Positions 6,347 to 11,119 of a stretch of 11,119 nt of DNA are shown here, in pieces. The notes below the pieces were generated by a model. It was not told the DNA's origin and searched no databases. It worked only from the letters and a program-made list of their open reading frames with translations. Within the stretch, counting starts at the first letter, position 1, and each line of letters begins with the position of its first letter. The position numbers and the translations under genes are program-made. Origin of the DNA: Glycocaulis sp050485565 (lineage in GTDB: Bacteria; Pseudomonadota; Alphaproteobacteria; Caulobacterales; Maricaulaceae); contig NZ_JBJHBQ010000017.1 of assembly GCF_050485565.1 (NCBI RefSeq), positions 1-11,119 on the forward strand. The letters are read 5' to 3'.

Positions 6347-7521
6347 AGCCCGAAGTCCGCAATGGCACCAAGTCCCAGGAAGATGGCGGCGACCACCGTT
6401 CCTATGACAAGGCCGGCAAACAATAGAAAGCCCGTCGGAGCGAGAGAGCCGACCAGTTCTGCGCGCTCCCTGGCGCGCCGGTCCAGCAGGGTGCCTGCCT
6501 CGCTCATGCAGTCAGCAAGGCGGCCGCTTTCCTCGGCCAGACGGGCAAGGCGCACTACGGCAGCGGGCATGAAGGCGATTGCCGCGAAGGCATCTGCCAG
6601 ACTCTCCCCATCGCGCACGGCCGGTATGACTTCATCGATTGAGACGCGAAAAGCCGGTGACGGGACAGCGCGCGCCGCACTGGCCAGCGCCGACGGCACG
6701 GCTATCCCCGATGACAGCATGACCGCAAACGTGCTGCAGAAGGCGCTGGCCATGCTGTCGCGCACGATGCCAAGCCCGGCAGGCCCGAGAAGCGCCCGGT
6801 CAAGTCGGTCCAGTGCGGCCGACCTCAGACGCGGCGGTACGATCAGAACGAGCGGGATCGCCAGCAGAAGCGCTACGATCAGTCCGCCCCACTCATTCAT
6901 TACCCGCCCGAACGCCAGCAGCCCGGCCGTGAGTGCTGGCAGGGAAGGCGCATCGGCAAGCGCCATCTCGATGCGTGGCAAAACCAGCAGGAAGAACACG
7001 CCAAGGCTGGCTGCCGTCAGTGCCAGCACAATGGCCGGATAAACCGCTGCCGAAACTAGCTTGCGGCGGAACTCCGCGCGCGAGGCATGGTAGCGGGCAG
7101 CAAGATCGAGACAGATCGCGAGCTTGCCAGTGGCCTCCCCGGCCTCGGCCATGGCCGCAAGCACCTGGGCGCGCTCCCCGAAACTTTCCCGGATGGCTGT
7201 GCCGATCGCGCTTCCCGCTTCGAGCCGTGCCGCCGCTGCTTCCAGTGCGGCCCGCGACTGACGCGTCCGTCCCTGCGCCAGCGTCCGCATGCCAAAAGCA
7301 AGCGGAATACCCGCACGCGACAGGCGTGCAAGGTCTGCGGCCAGATGAGACAGCTCCTCGCCGCCAGGGCCAGTGCCACGCGTCTCGTGCAAGGGTTTTA
7401 TGGAAAGGACACCCAGACCCCGCTCTGCCAGCATTTCCCGCGCTGCATCGGGGCCATCGGCATCAAGCTCGCCCTTGCGCCGGCGCCCTGTAGTGTCAAT
7501 GGCTTCATAAGCAAGGCGCAT
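6343..7521 (-). CDS. gspF: Type II secretion inner-membrane platform protein GspF
   Basis: This 392-residue polytopic protein forms the core of the inner-membrane platform and couples the GspE ATPase to pseudopilus growth. The N-terminal cytoplasmic region begins MRLAYEAIDTTGRRRKGEL, the typical opening of GspF/PilC. Two T2SSF helical domains (about 58-180 and about 255-380) surround three membrane segments (about 160-182, 212-229 and 357-385). Conserved features include 'LARLSRAGIPL', 'MAEAGEATGKL', YPAIVL and 'EESGRL'. The start lies 3 nt after the gspE stop, and the stop overlaps the next pseudopilin. Length is standard and the assignment secure. Confidence 0.96.
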   Translation of the reverse strand: MRLAYEAIDTTGRRRKGELDADGPDAAREMLAERGLGVLSIKPLHETRGTGPGGEELSHLAADLARLSRAGIPLAFGMRTLAQGRTRQSRAALEAAAARLEAGSAIGTAIRESFGERAQVLAAMAEAGEATGKLAICLDLAARYHASRAEFRRKLVSAAVYPAIVLALTAASLGVFFLLVLPRIEMALADAPSLPALTAGLLAFGRVMNEWGGLIVALLLAIPLVLIVPPRLRSAALDRLDRALLGPAGLGIVRDSMASAFCSTFAVMLSSGIAVPSALASAARAVPSPAFRVSIDEVIPAVRDGESLADAFAAIAFMPAAVVRLARLAEESGRLADCMSEAGTLLDRRARERAELVGSLAPTGFLLFAGLVIGTVVAAIFLGLGAIADFGL

Positions 7522-7524
7522 GGC

Positions 7525-9105
7525 TCAACTCACACTGGCGAGGGCTTCTGCCCGGTCGACAAGCCCTGCATCGGCCTTGGCTGCGGCATCGCTGGCCATG
7601 CGGCTATCGGGCTGGGCATGTGCGGCCTTTGCCAGCGCTCCGGCATCGGCACCATCCATGATGGCCTGGCGGACCGTCTCATCAACGCTCATCATCGCGA
7701 TCACGCCAATGCGACCGCGCCGGCCTGTTCCTCCACACATGCTGCAGCCCGTCCCGCCACAGGCAGAGCACAGACGCCGGGTCAGGCGCTGGGCAACGAC
7801 ACCGCGCAGCGTGCTGGCCGCCAGAAACGGCTCCACACCGAGATCAACGAGGCGCACAATGGCAGCGGGCGCGCTTTCGGCGTGGATGCTGGTCAGGACC
7901 AGATGCCCGGTAAGGGCAGCGCGCACGGCCAGCGCCGCAGTTTCCGCGTCGCGTATCTCACCGACCATGATCACGTCCGGGTCATGGCGCAGGAAGGCTC
8001 GAAGCGCACTGGAAAAATCAACGCCTGCCGCCCGGTCAACCTGTGTCTGGGAAACGTCCTCAAACAGGTATTCGACCGGGTCCTCTACGGTGAGGATGTT
8101 ACGCCCCGCGCCGCGCAGCGCATTGATCGCGGCATAGAGCGTGGTGGTCTTGCCGGCCCCGGTCGGTCCGGCCACCATGATCAGGCCGGAACGGGCTGCG
8201 AGCCAGCTGGCGACCGTGTCGGTCTGCCGGGCAGAAAAGCCCAGCCCGTCAAAGTTTAGCAAAGCCTCGCTGCGACCGAGCAGGCGAACGACCGCGCCTT
8301 CACCCCAGACATTGGGGACCGTGGACAGACGCGCATCGATAACGGAGCCATCTACGGTAAAGCTCAGGCGTCCGTCCTGGGGCGCGCGCCGCTCGGCAAG
8401 GTCGAGGCCCGCCAGGACCTTCAGCCGGGCAGCAACAGACCCGGCAAGATGCAATGGTGCGGTGCGCAGGAGCTGCAACTCCCCGTCCACCCGCATCAGG
8501 ACTTCGAAGCCGTCCTCGCGAGGCCGGAAATGGATGTCGCTGGCGCCCGCACGCCTGGCTGATGCGAGAGTCTCCTCCACCAGCCGGACTGCAGGGGCAC
8601 CGCGCGAAAGATCGGCAAGGGTCTCGCTATCCCTGTCCTGTCGCTGATCCTGCACGCTGGCTGAGCCCGGCTCATCCTGGCATTGCTTCCACTCATCAAG
8701 TGACAGCACCACGAACTTCGTGAGTCCCCCAACAGCAAACCGGCAGGCCCGCAGGGCATCATCGTCGGAAGGGTCCACCACGCCGATAACGGGGGCGTGT
8801 TCATCCCCCGCCTGAAGAACGGCCATCCGTTTGCGCCGTAGCCAGGCCGGAGAAAGGTCTGCCGGTACAGTGCCGGGGACCACTTCGCCCCTAGGGCGCT
8901 CAAGCGCGTACTCGTTTGCCAGCAGCTCGGTCAGCCGGAGCGTATCGACAAGCCCGAGGCGCGCCGCCGCGATGACGGGGCGTTCAGCGCCGGTTCCACA
9001 CACCTGCCTGACGCGTTGCAGTCCGCCTGCATCCAGCCCCGCAGACGCGAGTGCCCGGCGCGCCCGCCCGTCAATATCCAGTTCTGCCTCAATTGCAGAC
9101 ATCAC
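7525..9105 (-). CDS. gspE: Type II secretion ATPase GspE
   Basis: This 526-residue cytoplasmic secretion ATPase powers pseudopilus assembly. The N-terminal GspE_N-like domain covers roughly residues 20-140, followed by a charged linker (about 141-165). Then come the N2 domain with 'ASDIHFRPR' (188-195), Walker A GPTGAGKTT (313-321), the Asp box 'VEDPVEY', Walker B DVIMVGEIRD (377-386) and the His box 'HLVLTSIHAES'. A metal-binding segment has Cys 446, 449, 454 and 457, arranged as two tandem CSxCGGTG units. Classical GspE separates the two CxxC pairs by about 30 residues, so this zinc region is strongly shortened. GTG 9105 overlaps the gspG stop (GTGA); ATG 9102 is an alternative. All catalytic motifs are intact. 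Confidence 0.97.
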   Translation of the reverse strand: MMSAIEAELDIDGRARRALASAGLDAGGLQRVRQVCGTGAERPVIAAARLGLVDTLRLTELLANEYALERPRGEVVPGTVPADLSPAWLRRKRMAVLQAGDEHAPVIGVVDPSDDDALRACRFAVGGLTKFVVLSLDEWKQCQDEPGSASVQDQRQDRDSETLADLSRGAPAVRLVEETLASARRAGASDIHFRPREDGFEVLMRVDGELQLLRTAPLHLAGSVAARLKVLAGLDLAERRAPQDGRLSFTVDGSVIDARLSTVPNVWGEGAVVRLLGRSEALLNFDGLGFSARQTDTVASWLAARSGLIMVAGPTGAGKTTTLYAAINALRGAGRNILTVEDPVEYLFEDVSQTQVDRAAGVDFSSALRAFLRHDPDVIMVGEIRDAETAALAVRAALTGHLVLTSIHAESAPAAIVRLVDLGVEPFLAASTLRGVVAQRLTRRLCSACGGTGCSMCGGTGRRGRIGVIAMMSVDETVRQAIMDGADAGALAKAAHAQPDSRMASDAAAKADAGLVDRAEALASVS

Positions 9106-9575
9106 CGTTCCAGCACGACCACGATATCGCGGTCCTCGCCTGCGCCTCCCGGCTCGCCATCCCGGCCATAACTGACCAGCTCGAACCCGCCGCCCGGCGC
9201 GGCACGGTAAATATAGGGGCGGCCCCAGGGGTCATCCGGCAACTCGCCCCGGCGCACATAAGGCCCCGCCCATCGTGCCTCTAGGGCAGGTGTAGGCGCG
9301 ACCAGCGCAGCGAGCCCTTCTTCGGTGGTTGGATAGCGCCCGATATCAAGCCGGAACAGGTCCAGCGAGGTGGCAAGGTTCTCAAGCTGGATTTCGGCGG
9401 TGCGGGATTGCGCTACGCCTAAGCGCCCCATCAGGGCAGGCGTGGCCAGCCCGACAATGAGCGCGATGATGACAAGAACGATGAGGACTTCGGCCAGCGT
9501 ATAGCCAGCGTCGGAGCGTTCCCGAGCGCGCTCGATCTCGCTGCCTCGCCGGTGATGTCCGGCCGGTGCCGTCAT
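9102..9575 (-). CDS. gspG: Type II secretion major pseudopilin GspG
   Basis: This is the major pseudopilin (157 residues from ATG 9575), which builds the pseudopilus that pushes cargo through the secretin. ATG 9575 has a strong Shine-Dalgarno (GGAGG, 9587-9583, 7 nt spacer), so the longer TTG start at 9620 is rejected. The 24-residue leader ends SDAG, then YTLAEVLIVLVIIALIVG with Glu at mature position 5. The C-terminal part has the GspG hallmarks YPTTEEGL, 'DPWGRPYIY', 'FELVSYGRDGEPGG' and 'GEDRDI', which form the structural calcium site of the family. The leader is longer than usual and basic (HHRRGSEIERARER). It is the first gene of the operon, so the main promoter should lie upstream between about 9590 and 9780, in the RHS scar region. 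Confidence 0.96.
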   Translation of the reverse strand: MTAPAGHHRRGSEIERARERSDAGYTLAEVLIVLVIIALIVGLATPALMGRLGVAQSRTAEIQLENLATSLDLFRLDIGRYPTTEEGLAALVAPTPALEARWAGPYVRRGELPDDPWGRPYIYRAAPGGGFELVSYGRDGEPGGAGEDRDIVVVLER

Positions 9576-9582
9576 GGCGCCC

Positions 9583-9587
9583 CCTCC
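9583..9587 (-). promoter_or_regulatory. Ribosome binding site deciding the gspG start
   Basis: The minus strand reads GGTGGAGGGGGCGCC directly before ATG 9575. The GGAGG core is 7 nt from the start, the best Shine-Dalgarno in the operon, and it rules out the TTG 45 nt upstream. It fits the high expression needed for the major pseudopilin. Confidence 0.7.
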
Positions 9588-9688
9588 ACCCAGAGTTGCC
9601 CAAACACGATAACGGATCAAAGGCGCGTTCGCCTACCGGAAAATCGGGCAGACGTTTGATCAGGGGCACATGGAGGCTTTGGACTCGT

Positions 9689-9701
9689 CGCCGTTACGGC
9701 G
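9689..9701. promoter_or_regulatory. Short perfect inverted repeat upstream of gspG
   Basis: The site CGCCGT-T-ACGGCG (plus strand) is a perfect 6-bp inverted repeat with a one-base centre, about 115 bp upstream of the gspG start in a region without coding function. It could be an operator for the T2SS operon. No matching copy was noticed elsewhere in the window and the regulator is unknown, so this is weak. Confidence 0.2.
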
Positions 9702-9741
9702 CGTGAGCTAGGTGAGTGGTTCGGAATTGCGCCGACGATGG

Positions 9742-9761
9742 GACGCCCCCGCAGGCGCGTC
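9742..9761. other. Imperfect hairpin in the RHS scar
   Basis: On the plus strand GACGCCCC-CGCA-GGCGCGTC can fold into an 8-bp stem with one mismatch and a four-base loop. No T-run follows on either strand, so it is not a typical Rho-independent terminator. It lies just downstream of the RHS core fragment and upstream of gspG, where it could limit read-through from the RHS cassette into the T2SS operon. Confidence 0.2.
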
Positions 9762-9784
9762 AGCGCTGAGGACGGGCGTGATGC

Positions 9785-9982
9785 GAGACTCCCGATCTGG
9801 CCGGCGGCATTATAGGTGAAGGAGAGGGTCTGGTCATTGGCGGTGCCGGCCATATCCTGCGTCAGCTCGGCAAGGCGTCCGGCTGCGTCATAGTCGAACC
9901 CGGTCACCACCTCGTTGCCGCGGGTGAGCGAAGTCACCCGGCCCAGATTATCGTAGGTGTAGGTGGCCAGCACACCGATGCC
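9785..9982 (-). pseudogene. RHS core remnant with three YD repeats
   Basis: This is about 66 codons of RHS core without a usable start or end. In order it reads TYDNLGRVTSLTRGN, 'FDYDAAGRLAELTQD' and 'FTYNAAGQIGSL', three consecutive YD repeats of the kind that build the RHS cocoon shell. The homology stops abruptly after AAGQIGSL. The frame runs on through unrelated residues to a stop at 9617. The only possible start (TTG 10018) lies in the AT-rich immunity region and is not credible. Sequence from about 9982 to 10014 is GC-rich and may be more degraded core. The fragment comes from mid-core, not from the core/tip junction, so it looks like the scar left when a tip-immunity cassette was recombined in upstream of an older RHS gene. 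Confidence 0.8.
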
Positions 9983-10014
9983 CCGTTTTGCGGATGTGGG
10001 TCGCGATTTATAAA

Positions 10015-10392
10015 TCAATTATCCATATAAATAATTAAACTATCATTATGTGTGTATCTAGTGCAACTAAATGCTCGTACATATTCATATGGCCCATGTA
10101 GCTCTTCTATATAATAAAGTGGATTATAATCGTAAGTTATAGTATTTGCTCTTTGAGTTATTTTTACCCCATAGTTAACAATCTCTCCAATGTTCGGTGA
10201 AATTTCGCGCGCGCGCTCAGCGCAATTAAATATATCATTCGCAAAAGGGCCAAAAATATAGGACGTGCGCCCCGCCTCATAGGCAAATGTTGCCATGGAT
10301 TGGTGCATGTCTCGAAAATTGTCTAGGTTCCGTTGAATTGCAGGTTCATCAGCAATCAGAGCCAATACGATCCAATAAATAGCGTTATTCAT
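10015..10392 (-). CDS. Candidate immunity protein for the right RHS tip
   Basis: This is a 125-residue protein from ATG 10392 (MNNAIYWIVL). An in-frame GTG at 10398 is an alternative, but AGAGG at 10402-10398 is well placed for ATG 10392. The start overlaps the toxin stop by 8 nt, which indicates translational coupling. The N-terminus (AIYWIVLALIA) is hydrophobic and could be a buried helix or short membrane anchor. The rest is rich in Tyr, Asn and Ile, with several aromatic stretches (about 95-110) and two Cys. The gene is strongly AT-rich, and GC rises sharply just beyond its end. The family is not recognised. The immunity role is inferred from its place directly after the toxin tip. Confidence 0.6.
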   Translation of the reverse strand: MNNAIYWIVLALIADEPAIQRNLDNFRDMHQSMATFAYEAGRTSYIFGPFANDIFNCAERAREISPNIGEIVNYGVKITQRANTITYDYNPLYYIEELHGPYEYVRAFSCTRYTHNDSLIIYMDN

Positions 10393-11119
10393 TTGCACCT
10401 CTACACCTTAATCCGCCTGATAACCTTGGACCTGGTCGCCAATCGTGTCGGTTCCCCGCTTGGGAAGAGTCTCGATAGTAAGTCTGTAAAGTATTATCAA
10501 TGAGAACATGGGGCAACGGATAGTTGATATCTTGCGTGGAAGGGCCACCACCCATGGGACTCGCTCTCAAATTTGAGCCATGTGTATGCCCGTATCCTAT
10601 TGCCATAGCGCCCGGGGGTAATGCATTGCGAGCGGCAGAGATAAAAGCGCGTCCCTCAAATTGCACCACTGCGGGCCCCATTAGGACATTCCCACCGTCC
10701 ACATAGTATGCCCAAACCAGCTCCCGCCCAATGCTCTGACTGAAATCTGATAGCGTGCGAGCGGCTCCGCTTTGGATCATGCTCCGCAACCAGTCTCCAG
10801 CAGTGGACCCTGATCTTCCGACCACGTCACCAGCGAAACGGGAGAAATGCTGTCCGGTTTGCGCATGGCGCCCGCACTCCAACTCCCCCTCCTGTCCATC
10901 TGCGTTTTGTAGGGCGATGGGTGTGAGGACGAGGGGGTCTCGTGGCTCTGCATGTCCGCTAAAGAACCCTGTGCCGCCTGCACGCATGCCTGATTTCGGA
11001 CCGTCACGCAGCCCGCCGCTTCCCCGCACGCAAGGCACGGAAAGGCGGCCGCTTCCATTCTTGTCCGAGAAACTGGTGATACATTCCCGGCTCAGCCCCC
11101 AGGGATCGGTGTAATTGAT
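10385..11119 (-). CDS. RHS-repeat protein, C-terminal tip (5' partial), JAMM/DUF4329-like
   Basis: These are the last 244 codons of a second RHS protein whose core lies beyond the right edge. The frame is open from the edge and begins INYTDPWGLS, the same core-ending motif as on the left flank. Residues about 11-110 are a variable linker. The domain at about 130-220 has Glu133 (RELVW), HTHG at 178-181 and S-T-Q-D at 194-197. The order E ... HxH ... SxxD is that of JAMM/MPN metalloproteases and of the DUF4329-type tips common on RHS proteins. The HxH-to-Ser spacing (13 residues) is longer than the roughly 7 of classical JAMM, closer to DUF4329. The activity is inferred: probably a zinc-dependent peptidase-like or structural tip domain. 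The stop overlaps the immunity start by 8 nt. The GTG at 11038 is internal, not a start. Confidence 0.78.
   Translation of the reverse strand: MNYTDPWGLSRECITSFSDKNGSGRLSVPCVRGSGGLRDGPKSGMRAGGTGFFSGHAEPRDPLVLTPIALQNADGQEGELECGRHAQTGQHFSRFAGDVVGRSGSTAGDWLRSMIQSGAARTLSDFSQSIGRELVWAYYVDGGNVLMGPAVVQFEGRAFISAARNALPPGAMAIGYGHTHGSNLRASPMGGGPSTQDINYPLPHVLIDNTLQTYYRDSSQAGNRHDWRPGPRLSGGLRCRGANE
11090..11119 (-). repeat. Right copy of the RHS core-end motif (inverted pair)
   Basis: On the minus strand the last 30 nt encode INYTDPWGLS, the partner of bases 1-30 in inverted orientation. The sequences diverge immediately after the motif, marking the core/tip boundary. Confidence 0.75.

Larger units (their letters stand above)
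9590..9784. other. Non-coding stretch upstream of the T2SS operon
   Basis: About 195 bp between the end of recognisable RHS sequence and the gspG ribosome site. I see no convincing gene. It must hold the operon promoter if gspG is the first transcribed gene, but I find no clear -35/-10 pair. The only structures are the two small inverted repeats listed separately. Confidence 0.4.

Noticed and set aside
5729..7042. Long plus-strand open frame of 437 codons
   Set aside because: It lies antisense to gspF and two pseudopilin genes, is Ala/Arg/Ser-rich without domains, and is a shadow typical of GC-rich DNA.
7087..8259. Long plus-strand open frame of 390 codons
   Set aside because: It is antisense to gspE and gspF, which have complete motifs; the protein has no coherent features.
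9576..9620. TTG start for gspG giving 15 extra residues
   Set aside because: The ATG at 9575 has a strong Shine-Dalgarno, and the leader is already long.
9590..9700. Sigma-70 type promoter for the T2SS operon
   Set aside because: A TTGATC hexamer is present on the minus strand, but no credible -10 lies at the right distance.
9617..10018. Full 133-codon RHS-like frame as a real gene
   Set aside because: The start is a TTG inside the AT-rich immunity end. RHS similarity covers only the middle, and the C-terminal third is unrelated, so it is annotated as a remnant.
1..11119. tRNA genes, CRISPR arrays, insertion sequences or integrase sites
   Set aside because: No cloverleaf, regularly spaced repeats, transposase or recombinase sequence, or terminal inverted repeats other than the RHS core ends were seen.

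Overview
The window reads as a piece of an alphaproteobacterial chromosome. The GC-rich codon use, the compact ATGA/GTGA-coupled operon and the style of the RHS and secretion proteins suggest the Hyphomonadaceae/Maricaulaceae area of the Alphaproteobacteria. This placement is an inference from style, because no rRNA or marker gene is present.

The centre (about 1267-9575, all minus strand) is a ten-gene type II secretion system (T2SS) operon. It is read from right to left as gspG, gspE, gspF, a GspI-like pseudopilin, a second short minor pseudopilin, gspL-like, gspM-like, gspC-like, gspD and gspK. Every junction overlaps by 1 to 32 nt or is separated by 3 nt, so the genes form one transcription and translation unit. 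Together they would supply the outer-membrane secretin (D), its inner-membrane clamp (C-like), the assembly platform (F, L-like, M-like), the cytoplasmic ATPase (E) and the pseudopilus (G, two minor pseudopilins, K). The gene order is not the classical C-D-E-F-G-H-I-J-K-L-M. One of the three usual minor pseudopilins H/I/J appears to be missing, no prepilin peptidase is present, and the C-, L- and M-like proteins are small and divergent.

Both flanks are polymorphic-toxin material of the RHS/YD-repeat type, pointing inward. On the left (plus strand, 1-1169) the window opens exactly at the conserved end of an RHS core (NYTDPWGLS). This is followed by a variable tip with an RNase-like His pattern, an AT-rich candidate immunity gene, and a possible crumb of RHS core. 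On the right (minus strand, 11119-10015) the window opens at the same NYTDPWGLS motif, followed by a different tip with an E/HTHG/S-x-x-D pattern of the JAMM/DUF4329 kind, an AT-rich candidate immunity gene, and a clear three-repeat YD fragment of an RHS core (9785-9982). The T2SS operon therefore sits between two inverted RHS tip cassettes whose cores lie just outside the window.

The most interesting reading is that the two flanking RHS cores form a long inverted repeat. Recombination between them would flip the T2SS segment and exchange the two toxin/immunity tips. Both window edges coincide with the RHS core/tip junction, which also fits a contig that broke at repeated RHS cores. AT-rich composition is confined to the tips and immunity genes; the T2SS operon and RHS remnant are GC-rich.
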